Shown in pieces: positions 9,072 through 17,411 of a stretch of 45,683 bases of DNA. How positions within the stretch are numbered: the first letter of the stretch is position 1; each line of letters begins with the position of its first letter. Source of the stretch: Candidatus Altarchaeota archaeon (GTDB lineage: Archaea; Altiarchaeota; Altiarchaeia; IMC4; SCGC-AAA252-I15); assembly GCA_028712125.1 (NCBI GenBank), contig JAQTQS010000003.1, positions 1 through 45,683 of the forward strand, written 5' to 3'. Made by a program: the position numbers and the translations under genes. Under the pieces are notes generated by a model, which was not told the origin of the DNA, searched no databases, and saw only the letters and a program-made list of their open reading frames with translations.

Positions 9072-10628
9072 TTAAGATTTGGCGGGCGGTATTGTAGGAG
9101 GGATGGCCGCGCCGCCTGTCCGGTTCCTTATGTCGTCTATGACGAGCTGCGGGTCGACGTGGTACTTGTGCAGCATGCTCACGACCTCGTCGTTCCCGGT
9201 TATGTTGTTGTTGACCATGTACTGCAGGACCTTCTCCCGGACGAGCAGCTCGGTCTGGATGCGCTTCTTCGGGATGTTGCACCGCTCGGCCAGCTTGTCG
9301 ATGAGCATCACCGGGAACTCGGTGCGCGATATCTTGTCCAGGTTCATGTTCCATGTGTAGATGTCGCCTATCTGGACGACCTCGCCCTCGATGCCGGATA
9401 TCTCGGACACCTGAGTCACACGGCGTATCATGCCCCTGCGGCGGTCGTATATCCGGTTCATGACGACTATGACGTTGATGAGCGGCATCATACGGAGAGG
9501 CACGGCCATCGGCTGGTCCAGCAGGCGCAGCGTCGTGTCCCGGGCGTTGTTAGCGTGGATGGTACCCATGCTCCCGCGCATGCCGATGTCCATCGCGACC
9601 ATCAATGTCTGCGCCTCCTCGCCCCTCACCTCCCCGACAATCACCCGGTCTGGACGCATGCGCAGCGCGTTCTTCAGCAGCATGTCCATGTCAAGCCGGG
9701 ACCTTGACGCCTCCAAAACGGACGGCATGGCCTCCATGGGCACCCAGTTGTCCATGAAGTCGAAATTAAGCTCGAGAGTGTCCTCGACAGTCACGATGCG
9801 CTCGGTCTGCGGTATGAACATGGCCAGCGCATTCATCAGCGTGGTCTTCCCGCTGCCCGCACCCCCAGAGACGAGCATGTTAATCGGGTGAATCCCCAGG
9901 CCCTCTATGCACAGCCACAGGAATGAGGCAAGCTCCGGGGTAAGGCTGCCTATCTTGATGAGGTCGATGACGTTGTATGGAACCTTCTTGAACTTTCTGA
10001 TGGTGATGGCCGGTCCGTAGGGGGCGGCCGGCTGGACTGCGATGTTCGCCCGGCTGCCGTCCGGCATCTGGGCGTCGAGCAATGGCGACGTTTCGCTTAT
10101 CTCCCGCTGGACGTAGTTCGAAAGCCACTTGATGATTGCCATAAGCGACTCCTTCTCCTCGAAGAGCAAATTGCTCTCGCACATCCCGTGCTTGCGGTGG
10201 ACGACGAAGATACGGCGTCCCACGCCGTTAATCATAATCTCCTCAAGCTGCTCGTCCCGCATCATCGGACCGATGCGGCCGTAGCCGAGGAACATGTTGT
10301 CCAGTATGTTTTCGATTATATATGTCTCGTTTGCGGGAGACACGCCCTTCTCCCTCAGCTGGGTTTCGAGATAGCTCTTGATGTACGCCTCTTTTTCGGA
10401 CGGCGACTGTATTGCGTCAACGCTCCTCATGAGGTCCTTGTAGTTCTTGACGACCGCGGAAGGATCCTTCAATATCAGCTTCTCAGACTCTGACATCTCC
10501 GGGTATATAAGCCTGTACTCCGGCAGTATGTCATGGCCACGGTGGACTATCTTGACGCTGTCGTAAGAATCGATTATTTCCTCGGCCATCTTGCGTGTTA
10601 ATCTATCGAAAAACCGGTAAATAAACAA
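9072..10628 (-). CDS. Type II/IV secretion-system ATPase (FlaI/ArlI, CpaF/TadA-like)
   Basis: Walker A GGAGSGKTTLMNALAMFIP, VTVEDTLELNF, Walker B RMRPDRVIVGEVRGEEA. Confidence 0.92.
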   Translation of the reverse strand: MFIYRFFDRLTRKMAEEIIDSYDSVKIVHRGHDILPEYRLIYPEMSESEKLILKDPSAVVKNYKDLMRSVDAIQSPSEKEAYIKSYLETQLREKGVSPANETYIIENILDNMFLGYGRIGPMMRDEQLEEIMINGVGRRIFVVHRKHGMCESNLLFEEKESLMAIIKWLSNYVQREISETSPLLDAQMPDGSRANIAVQPAAPYGPAITIRKFKKVPYNVIDLIKIGSLTPELASFLWLCIEGLGIHPINMLVSGGAGSGKTTLMNALAMFIPQTERIVTVEDTLELNFDFMDNWVPMEAMPSVLEASRSRLDMDMLLKNALRMRPDRVIVGEVRGEEAQTLMVAMDIGMRGSMGTIHANNARDTTLRLLDQPMAVPLRMMPLINVIVVMNRIYDRRRGMIRRVTQVSEISGIEGEVVQIGDIYTWNMNLDKISRTEFPVMLIDKLAERCNIPKKRIQTELLVREKVLQYMVNNNITGNDEVVSMLHKYHVDPQLVIDDIRNRTGGAAIPPTIPPAKS

Positions 10629-10668
10629 GCAGGATGGCGGGCAGCATGCGTTTATAGCGCGATGAATG

Positions 10669-11025
10669 CTATTTAAGGCCTGACTGCTGCGAGCCGATGA
10701 GCGCCTGCAGCTCCTTCTTCAGTTCGTCATAGCGCTCTGAAAGCTTCTTCTCCTGGCGCTCCATGACCTTCATGCGGGTGGCGTTCAGCTCCTTCTCCTC
10801 GTTGAGGGCCTTCTCGCTCTCTGCCTTGGAGGACTCTATGAGAAGCGCGCCGGCGGAACGGTATACCTTTTCCCCCCCGGCAAGCTTTGTCAGCTCCGAG
10901 AGCGCGTTGTCCACGTCGCTGCCGTGGGCCATCAGCTGCTGCTTCTGGAGGGAGGTAAGCTGAAGCTGCTGCTGGAGCGTCTGGAACTGCGCAAGCTTGT
11001 CCTGAACCTGTGGCGATAAGTCCAT
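10669..11025 (-). CDS. pfdB: Prefoldin beta subunit
   Basis: Coiled coil-hairpin-coiled coil: QDKLAQFQTLQQQLQ...GEKVYRSAGALLIESSK...ERQEKKLSERYDELKKELQ. Confidence 0.88.
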   Translation of the reverse strand: MDLSPQVQDKLAQFQTLQQQLQLTSLQKQQLMAHGSDVDNALSELTKLAGGEKVYRSAGALLIESSKAESEKALNEEKELNATRMKVMERQEKKLSERYDELKKELQALIGSQQSGLK

Positions 11026-11069
11026 CTCCTAAGCTATTGGAGTGCCGCAATAAAAACCGTCGCCGAAAT

Positions 11070-11309
11070 CTACTCTGAAAGCTGGCCGCACATGGCAATC
11101 CACTTCACGTAGGTGTTGACGGCGGCGCGCAGTGCGTGCAGGTCTGGCGCAGAAATCCTGAGGATGAGGAATTCGCCTTCGGCAGAGACGGTAGTCTTGG
11201 AGCGCTCGTGGCCGCCCTCTCCCGCCCCCGCGGACTCGGGCATGAGGCAGTCAGCAATGAGCCTGGACTTTTCTATGCCAAACGTGAATGACGCCTCGAA
11301 GACGTTCAT
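11070..11309 (-). CDS. pcc1: KEOPS complex subunit Pcc1
   Basis: MNVFEASFTFGIEKSRLIADCLMPES...LRISAPDLHALRAAVNTYVKWI; start placed at ATG 11309, overlapping the rpoP stop (ATGA). Confidence 0.82.
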   Translation of the reverse strand: MNVFEASFTFGIEKSRLIADCLMPESAGAGEGGHERSKTTVSAEGEFLILRISAPDLHALRAAVNTYVKWIAMCGQLSE

Positions 11310-11455
11310 CTGGCGTAGACGGTCTTGGTTATCGGCGGCCTTTTTTTCACCCAGATGTTCGAACGCTTTTCCTTGCATTTGGTGCACTTCAGCTTGTTCT
11401 TCACAAGGTAGTCGTAATCCACCTCGTGGCCGCATTCAATACAGACGTAGGTCAT
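11306..11455 (-). CDS. rpoP: DNA-directed RNA polymerase subunit P (Rpo12), 49 aa
   Basis: Read by eye, absent from the ORF track: MTYVCIECGHEVDYDYLVKNKLKCTKCKEKRSNIWVKKRPPITKTVYAR; CxxC...CxxC plus conserved KRPP context and operon position. Confidence 0.93.
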   Translation of the reverse strand: MTYVCIECGHEVDYDYLVKNKLKCTKCKEKRSNIWVKKRPPITKTVYAR

Positions 11456-11865
11456 TTTTCAGTGTCGGTGGCGTCTTCTACCGCCTCCGGTGATTCTATT
11501 TTGGGCTTCCTTTTCGCTTTGCGCTCGGCCGGCTGCTCTTCGGATTGCTCCTCAGAGCGCTCTTCAAGCTCTTCCTTGGCCGCCCTCTTGAATTTTGAGC
11601 GTTCGGTCTTCGCTTCATGGGCAACCTGCTCGACTGCCTTTTTCATGACGAACGGCGTGTATGCGCCGCCGGCGAACGAGAGTTTGCACGAGCAGCACAG
11701 CCATATGCCCGCAGCCTTCCTCTTGACGTGGGTCTTCCCGCACTTCGGGCAGTGCTTGGGCTTCTTCATCTCGTCCTCTATCTTCAGGGCTTCGTGCCTT
11801 ACCTTCCTACCGACGCGCGGGCCGTAGCGGCCCATGCTCCCGACTTTTTTAGTGTGGCTGTACAT
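11452..11865 (-). CDS. rpl37ae: 50S ribosomal protein L37Ae (eL43) with acidic/basic C-terminal extension
   Basis: KKVGSMGRYGPRVGRKVRHEALKIE...CPKCGKTHVKRKAAGIWLCCSCKLSFAGGAYTP. Confidence 0.93.
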   Translation of the reverse strand: MYSHTKKVGSMGRYGPRVGRKVRHEALKIEDEMKKPKHCPKCGKTHVKRKAAGIWLCCSCKLSFAGGAYTPFVMKKAVEQVAHEAKTERSKFKRAAKEELEERSEEQSEEQPAERKAKRKPKIESPEAVEDATDTEK

Positions 11866-11909
11866 TCTGAAATGTTCTAATCAATAGGGAATTTGCGCAT
11901 AAAAACGGT

Positions 11910-12689
11910 CTACGCCCCCTCCACGAGCTTGCGCAGCTCTGCCGACTTTCTGAACGCGAGGTCGACCGCCTTCTCGATTTCTTCCATCTTGAGCGAGCCT
12001 GAGCCGCCCTTTTGCATTGCGTTCACCGTGTCGGTCGTCGTTACGGTGAGGCGCGTGTCCATCGCGTACTCCTCGTCGAGGCACGGGTCCAGGAGCATCC
12101 TGCCGGCAATCTTTGCGCTTGTGCAGGATATGGGAGTGCATCGCGTCGGAAGCTTCCCCTGGTACTCACCGCCTACAATCCTGCCTTCTTCGCACTTCGG
12201 CAGGCGGGCATTGAGCAGCGCCGTGACTGCCGCAAGCGTGGACGCGTCAAACAGGTTGCCGTCGTGGTCGAGCATGTGTATGTCGACGAAGACCGCCCAC
12301 ACCTTCTCGTCATCGATGGAAAGGCTGTCAAGGTCTATCATACCGGACTCGCGGATTCCGCGGTCGACGACGCGTGCGACCTCTATGGACTCCTCCCTCG
12401 GAGGGCCGATTTCAAAGTCGGGCGATGCTATCGGACGGAACTCGACGCTTGTCGAGAGGATGCCTGAATGAGGGCTGTCGGGATAAGGCGTGCCTACCTC
12501 GACGCTCACGCCCGCAAGCACCTTCGTGTTGCCAAGCTCCACATATGCCGAGCCGTCGGCCTTGCCTTCGACGTAATCCTTGGTTATCCTGACTGGCCGG
12601 AAGTCTTCGTCGCTTCGCGCATCCAGGCGCCTTCCCTCGCTTGTTATCTTTGTTACGTAATCCTTACGCAGGTAGTGTTCAATGTTCAT
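11910..12689 (-). CDS. rrp42: Exosome complex protein Rrp42
   Basis: RNase PH fold; start refined from 12767 to ATG 12689 (MNIEHYLRKDYVTKI); SGMIDLDSLSIDDEKVWAVFVDIHMLDHDGNLFDAS. Confidence 0.92.
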   Translation of the reverse strand: MNIEHYLRKDYVTKITSEGRRLDARSDEDFRPVRITKDYVEGKADGSAYVELGNTKVLAGVSVEVGTPYPDSPHSGILSTSVEFRPIASPDFEIGPPREESIEVARVVDRGIRESGMIDLDSLSIDDEKVWAVFVDIHMLDHDGNLFDASTLAAVTALLNARLPKCEEGRIVGGEYQGKLPTRCTPISCTSAKIAGRMLLDPCLDEEYAMDTRLTVTTTDTVNAMQKGGSGSLKMEEIEKAVDLAFRKSAELRKLVEGA

Positions 12690-12690
12690 T

Positions 12691-13413
12691 TTAAATCCTC
12701 CCCCCGGCGCCTTCAAGTATCGCCTTTTTCTGGATCTCGTAGACCTGCATCGCGCCCTCGACCGCAAGGTTTAATGCCTTCGAGAATTCCTCCCGCGAGA
12801 GTTTGCCGTCCATCTGGAGCAGCACGACCTCCTTCCTTCGCGGTATGACCGCGACCGGCAGGTCGCTCTCGCCGAAATTGTCCTCCTCCTTCATCAGGTC
12901 GAGCACTATCTGGCCCTGCACCTTGCCTGCCGCGCACGCCGCGACCATGTCCTTCATCGGGATGCCGGCGTCGGCGAGCGCGAGGGATGCGGCCGTAAGG
13001 CCGACGCACCTTGTCCCGGCGTCAGCCTGCAGCACCTCGACGAAGATGTCTATCGTCGCGTTCGGGAACTTCTCGGCCAAAATGACGTTCTCCAGTGCTT
13101 CGGTAGAGACCTTGGATATCTCCATTGACCTCCGGTCCGGCCCGGGCTTCTTGCGGTCGTCCACCGAGAACGGCGCAAGGTTGTATATGCAACGGACCAT
13201 CGCGCGTGTAGGGTTCTGCATGAACTTCGGGTGAAGCTGCCTAGGCCCGTAAACGCCCGCAACGACCTTGTTCTTGCCCCATTCAACATACGCGGAGCCG
13301 CTGGCCCGCTTTAGCACGCCGGTCTTCATGGTTATCTTTCTCAGTTCGTCAGGTTTCCTTCCATCAAGCCGTTTACCATCCTTCATCAGCTCAATACCGT
13401 TCGTGTTCTTCAT
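12691..13413 (-). CDS. rrp41: Exosome complex exonuclease Rrp41
   Basis: [74 protein letters not shown]. Confidence 0.94.
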   Translation of the reverse strand: MKNTNGIELMKDGKRLDGRKPDELRKITMKTGVLKRASGSAYVEWGKNKVVAGVYGPRQLHPKFMQNPTRAMVRCIYNLAPFSVDDRKKPGPDRRSMEISKVSTEALENVILAEKFPNATIDIFVEVLQADAGTRCVGLTAASLALADAGIPMKDMVAACAAGKVQGQIVLDLMKEEDNFGESDLPVAVIPRRKEVVLLQMDGKLSREEFSKALNLAVEGAMQVYEIQKKAILEGAGGRI

Positions 13414-14161
13414 TTTTCATCAACTCGTGAACTTGATTCCTCCTTTCGTCGAGCAGCGCGCTGACCCGATCAGTCAGGCCGGGTATCTCCGCCTCCAGCT
13501 CTATCTTCTGAACTACCTCGGCCACTAGGACCGCCTGCTCGCCCTTGACCCCCCCCAGCCCGTTCTGGCCGGTCACTATCTTACAGCCTGTCTTTTCCTT
13601 TATCATGCTCAGCATGGACTGCTTTTTCCCGATAAGCCTCGGGATTCGCTTCGGGTTCATGGAGAGCATCATGCCGTCCGAAAGATTCCACGGACGCGTC
13701 AGGTTGGCGTTGTAGACCTCGTCGACCGAGAGCACCTTCGCGCTGATGATATCGCCTATCGCAAGCTTCACCTCTTCATGCGGCCCGTGGTCGTCGCGGA
13801 AATCGCGCCCGCGCATGGGAGGTCCGCGCCTTCCGCCGCCCCTCCGGTCCCGGCCGCCGTCGCGCCTCGGCCCTTCGGTCTCGTCCTTGCGAAGGAAGCA
13901 GCTGTATGCGGTGTTGATGTCGATGACCCAGCCTGCGCTGTTCGAGTCCGTGACGATTCCTATGACAGTGTCGTCGGCCTTCGGCGTGTAGCCGCCCCTT
14001 GCGGGTATGACTGTTATGCTCTCGCCGTCAATCCTTGCAAGCCCTTTGACGAGCGAGTAGACCTGGGAGCCTTCAGTGTAGCAGTTCATGTCGTGCCTTA
14101 CGTCTGCGCCCAAAAGCTGCCCCGGGGACACAATCTCCCTGTCTTTGACATGGAACATCAT
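13391..14161 (-). CDS. rrp4: Exosome RNA-binding protein Rrp4 (S1 + KH) with an RG/RD-rich insertion
   Basis: [20 protein letters not shown]...[29 protein letters not shown]...[36 protein letters not shown]; start refined from 14281. Confidence 0.92.
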   Translation of the reverse strand: MMFHVKDREIVSPGQLLGADVRHDMNCYTEGSQVYSLVKGLARIDGESITVIPARGGYTPKADDTVIGIVTDSNSAGWVIDINTAYSCFLRKDETEGPRRDGGRDRRGGGRRGPPMRGRDFRDDHGPHEEVKLAIGDIISAKVLSVDEVYNANLTRPWNLSDGMMLSMNPKRIPRLIGKKQSMLSMIKEKTGCKIVTGQNGLGGVKGEQAVLVAEVVQKIELEAEIPGLTDRVSALLDERRNQVHELMKNEEHERY

Positions 14162-14163
14162 TT

Positions 14164-14856
14164 TTATTTCACAAGTTTCGTCTTTACTTCGCCGTGTGTG
14201 AGGCTGTTGAGCTTGTCGTACAGCTCGTCCTGCGAGCCGCCGGGTATCTCGACGAGGCAATACTGCTCGCCTCCGACCCACTCTTCCTTCTTGACCTCCC
14301 CGTACTCCCGAATCACGCCATGAAGCCTTGCGCTGTGGGCTGCGGGGATTTTAATCGCGACCTGCACCTTCTCGAACCTTATCGGTATCAGCGGCTGCAG
14401 CGCCTTTACTATCTTTTCAACCTGCTCGTTGGCGCTGCGGTCCAGCGTTACGTGGACCTTCGCCTCTTCCATCGCGCTTTCTATCCGCGCGGGCGGGTGG
14501 GGCGTCTTGGTCTGGGGGTTGATTGCGTTGCGCGCTATTATCGCGATAATCTGCTTCCTTCGCGCCTCAAGCATCAGCCGCTTCTGCTCCGTAGTCAGAT
14601 GCAGCTCGCCCTTCTTCAGGATGGCGTCGGCTATAACCGCGACATCCGACGAGTTGAAGACCTTCTTCAGGGACTCCTCGGACGCCCTATCGCCCGCCTT
14701 CGCGTCCTTGAAGACATCCTCCACCGCAAGAACATCCTTCAAACCGACCTTTTCGCCCTCCTTATAACGCAACGCCAAATCCGGGTCGACGTATATCTCG
14801 AACGTATGGCCGAATGTCTTTAGGACGGCGATGACGGCGTCATCCAGACTAACCAT
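14164..14856 (-). CDS. Ribosome maturation protein SBDS homolog
   Basis: [86 protein letters not shown]. Confidence 0.95.
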   Translation of the reverse strand: MVSLDDAVIAVLKTFGHTFEIYVDPDLALRYKEGEKVGLKDVLAVEDVFKDAKAGDRASEESLKKVFNSSDVAVIADAILKKGELHLTTEQKRLMLEARRKQIIAIIARNAINPQTKTPHPPARIESAMEEAKVHVTLDRSANEQVEKIVKALQPLIPIRFEKVQVAIKIPAAHSARLHGVIREYGEVKKEEWVGGEQYCLVEIPGGSQDELYDKLNSLTHGEVKTKLVK

Positions 14857-14886
14857 TTTACAGGTGAATGCGTGAACGTGATGCGA

Positions 14887-15660
14887 TTATTTCTCGCCCT
14901 CTTCTTCCTTCGTCTTCTTGCGCTTGACCTCAAGCTCCTTCTTCAGGCCGTTGAGGGCTTCCCCTATCTCGCCGGTCGTGATTTTCTTGAACTTCTGCTT
15001 GGACTCGATGATAATCATGTCGATGTTCTCCTTCTTGAGCTTGCCCTCGGAAACGCTGTTCAGGCCGATTAGCGCAAGGTCCATCGCCTCCTTCCTGCCC
15101 ATGCCCTCCTTGTAGCGCTCCTCGAAGACCTTCTCGACGTCGCGCTTGCCCATGCCGATGGAAGTCGCGGTGTACTCGGTGAACGCTCCGCTCGGGTCCG
15201 TCTCGAAAAGGTGCGGCTCCTTGTTGAGGCCTGCTATGAGAAGTGCGGTGCCGAACGGCCGCGCGCCGCCGTACTGCGTGTAAGCCTGCTTTACGTCGCA
15301 AATCTGCTTTGTGATTTTGGCAACGCTTATCGGCTCGTTATACGCTATGCGGTTTCGCTGGGCCATGACGCGGGCATCCTCGATGAGCCTGCGGGCGTCT
15401 GCCACGAGGCCGGACGTCGCGACGGCTATATGCTCGTCTATCTGGAATATCTTCTCGATTGATTTCGGCACTATCAGCGGGGTGGCGACGTTCTTGTCCA
15501 CCGCGAGAAGAATGCCCTTGTCGTATGTGATGCCGACCGCGGGAGTGCCCCTTTTGACGGCTTCCCTTGCGTACTCTACCTGGAACAAGCGCCCGTCAGG
15601 ACTGAAAACCGTTATCGCCCGGTCATAGGCGGAAGGACCCTGTGGATACATTTTAACCAT
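14887..15660 (-). CDS. psmA: Proteasome alpha subunit
   Basis: AYDRAITVFSPDGRLFQVEYAREAVKRGTPAVGITY...ATSIGMGKRDVEKVFEERYKE. Confidence 0.96.
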   Translation of the reverse strand: MVKMYPQGPSAYDRAITVFSPDGRLFQVEYAREAVKRGTPAVGITYDKGILLAVDKNVATPLIVPKSIEKIFQIDEHIAVATSGLVADARRLIEDARVMAQRNRIAYNEPISVAKITKQICDVKQAYTQYGGARPFGTALLIAGLNKEPHLFETDPSGAFTEYTATSIGMGKRDVEKVFEERYKEGMGRKEAMDLALIGLNSVSEGKLKKENIDMIIIESKQKFKKITTGEIGEALNGLKKELEVKRKKTKEEEGEK

Positions 15661-15990
15661 ACCTTTTTGGATTCTGGATATAAAAGCTGTTCCGAAAAAA
15701 AGCGGCGCGGCTAATGACGTGCAAAATTCCGGAATGATGCATAGGCGCCGGCTTTAGCCGCTTTGCCCGGATAGAGGACACCTTCTTACAGGGTATGATA
15801 AAAGAGCTAGTAACTGTTGAAATCAGAATTCTTTTCGACTAACTGCGCATTGCCGAGAACGCCGCCAACCTCCCGGAATAGTGTTAAAACCAGAAACACC
15901 CCATTAAACAAAAAAAAGAAAAACCCGCATCATCCAAAATCCTGGATAACCATCTTAGATTCACAAAAACCCAAAAGCCGAAAAACCCGC

Positions 15991-16455
15991 CTACTTCCCG
16001 CCCTCGGCAGGCTCCTTCGGCAAGGAAACAGTATCAGGCGTGACAAACTTCCTGTTCACATCGCGAATCAGCGAATCACAATCCTGCTTGACCTTCTCGA
16101 GCGTCGCCACGATACGATGCCTCTCGCCCTCAACATCGTCAATCAGCTCATAAGGCTCGATAGCAGTCTTAAAATCATCCAACTCAACGACAGTATACTC
16201 GCTCTGGTTCATCTTCTTAGCGACCTTGCGGCACAGCTTCTCAAGCCAAAGATTCATCTCCTCCTTCACACGACGCCGCACAATCTTGTCGTTATCAAGC
16301 TCCTCCTTGATAACCCTCACAATCGGAGACATAGCAAACGCAAACTTGGCCGCCTCCTCCTCGGAAATCTCCTCCTCAACAGCCTCGACTGGAACAGCAA
16401 CAGGTTTCTCCTCAACAACATCCCCGGAATCCTTTTTCTTAGCCATCGTGAACAA
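15991..16455 (-). CDS. Conserved-looking small alpha-helical protein, possibly with a divergent histone-like fold
   Basis: Clean ORF; helical core IVRRRVKEEMNLWLEKLCRKVAKKMNQSEYTVVELDDFKTAIEPYELID resembles alpha2-L2-alpha3 of a histone fold (weak). Confidence 0.5.
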   Translation of the reverse strand: MFTMAKKKDSGDVVEEKPVAVPVEAVEEEISEEEAAKFAFAMSPIVRVIKEELDNDKIVRRRVKEEMNLWLEKLCRKVAKKMNQSEYTVVELDDFKTAIEPYELIDDVEGERHRIVATLEKVKQDCDSLIRDVNRKFVTPDTVSLPKEPAEGGK

Positions 16456-16670
16456 AACTTATAAACACAACGCCCTATAATAATACTCTATAATAATAGT
16501 CCCAAGCAAATAAAAACCCTAGAACGCCTTTCTTTCTGTGCCCACGAAGGGGGCATGCCCCCACTGGGAACAGAAGAAATAAAGTAGGTACATACCCAAA
16601 AAAAAAGAACAAAAAATCACGCTCAACAACAAGCGGGGGTGGCCAAGCCTGGTTAGGCAGTCGCCTGCAG

Positions 16671-16793
16671 TGAAACCCTTTTCTTTCTTTTGCGAAAGAA
16701 AGAAAAGTGTTTTCATCCCCAAAAGAAAGAAAGCCGGATATACGGCTTATCCCTCAGGGGGTGAAGCATTCGATATTACGAATGCTCTCAGTA
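16671..16793 (+). other. tRNA intron (~123 nt) at canonical position 37/38
   Basis: Removal restores the 7-nt anticodon loop CTGCAGA; 3' splice side TA^A fits a bulge next to the CTG/CAG pairing; contains three strong hairpins. Confidence 0.75.
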
Positions 16794-16817
16794 AGCGACC
16801 AACGGGAGTTCAAATCT

Positions 16818-16828
16818 CTCCCCCCGCT
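16818..16828 (+). repeat. Direct repeat copy 1 (CTCCCCCCGCT) = 3' end of tRNA-Cys; possible attL
   Basis: Exact 11-bp match to 17383-17393; 14/15 when extended upstream (ATC[T/G]CTCCCCCCGCT). Confidence 0.55.
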
Positions 16829-16993
16829 ACTCTCAACTCAGATAGAACGCAGTAGTGCGATTTCAAGGGTCGGAGTTTGAATCGCACTTGCCGATTTATG
16901 TAAGAGTAGAAAATCTTCTATCAATAGAGTAAAGGGTATGCTAAAAAGCAATTTGAATTTGTCTTTAAAATTGAATATAATAACATACTCAGT

Positions 16994-17320
16994 ATGGACC
17001 TAATTTTTCATTGGATGATTATCACACCCATAATGCTGTTTTTTGTATTTTGTGTAATCTTGGTTAGTAGTATTGCACGAAATACTTCAAAGGAAAGAAA
17101 TTTTACTAAAGGAGAATTTGAATCTATATTAAAGTCATATTTTCATATTATAATTGTAGTTGAAGTTTCTTTGCTATCTCTCTATCTGGCAGCTGAGGTA
17201 TATACAAATTTATGGAATAATTTTCTTATTTATCTGATAACACTTTTGATATTTCAAAGCATATTTTTATATGTTTATGGGAAAACAAGTATACATAGAA
17301 AACTAACCCATAAATCCTAA
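16994..17320 (+). CDS. Small AT-rich membrane protein, unknown
   Basis: 108-aa ORF with several hydrophobic helices; composition very different from its surroundings. Confidence 0.5.
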   Translation: MDLIFHWMIITPIMLFFVFCVILVSSIARNTSKERNFTKGEFESILKSYFHIIIVVEVSLLSLYLAAEVYTNLWNNFLIYLITLLIFQSIFLYVYGKTSIHRKLTHKS

Positions 17321-17382
17321 TATTTGAAGATTATCATCAAATATCTATTCAATTGTGGGATATGGAACTCTTGCGGTCATCG

Positions 17383-17393
17383 CTCCCCCCGCT
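17383..17393 (+). repeat. Direct repeat copy 2 (CTCCCCCCGCT); possible attR
   Basis: Exact 11-bp match to the tRNA-Cys 3' end. Confidence 0.5.
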
Positions 17394-17411
17394 TCCATCA
17401 TCAAGCCTGTA

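Larger units (their letters stand above)
16633..16828 (+). tRNA. tRNA-Cys(GCA), split by an intron (exons 16633-16670 and 16794-16828)
   Basis: Acceptor GCGGGGG/CCCCCGC, D-arm GCC-AAGCCTGGTTA-GGC, anticodon stem GTCGC/GCGAC, loop CT-GCA-G(A), variable CAAC, T-arm GGGAG-TTCAAAT-CTCTC, discriminator T73 as expected for Cys. Confidence 0.87.

Noticed and set aside
12012-12467. Plus-strand ORFs across the exosome genes
   Set aside because: Opposite strand of well-supported rrp42/rrp41; no plausible product.
15700-15790. Possible C/D-box sRNA in the gap upstream of psmA (aatgatg)
   Set aside because: No convincing paired C/D and C'/D' boxes could be read.
16633-16828. Initial reading as class II tRNA-Leu/Ser
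   Set aside because: GTCGC/GCGAC pairing fixes a GCA anticodon, a 4-nt variable loop and T73, which fit tRNA-Cys instead.
16857-16894. GTGCGATT...AATCGCAC hairpin with GGAGTTTGAATCGC, resembling a second tRNA T-arm
   Set aside because: T-stem does not pair and no acceptor/anticodon arms are found; only a simple inverted repeat.
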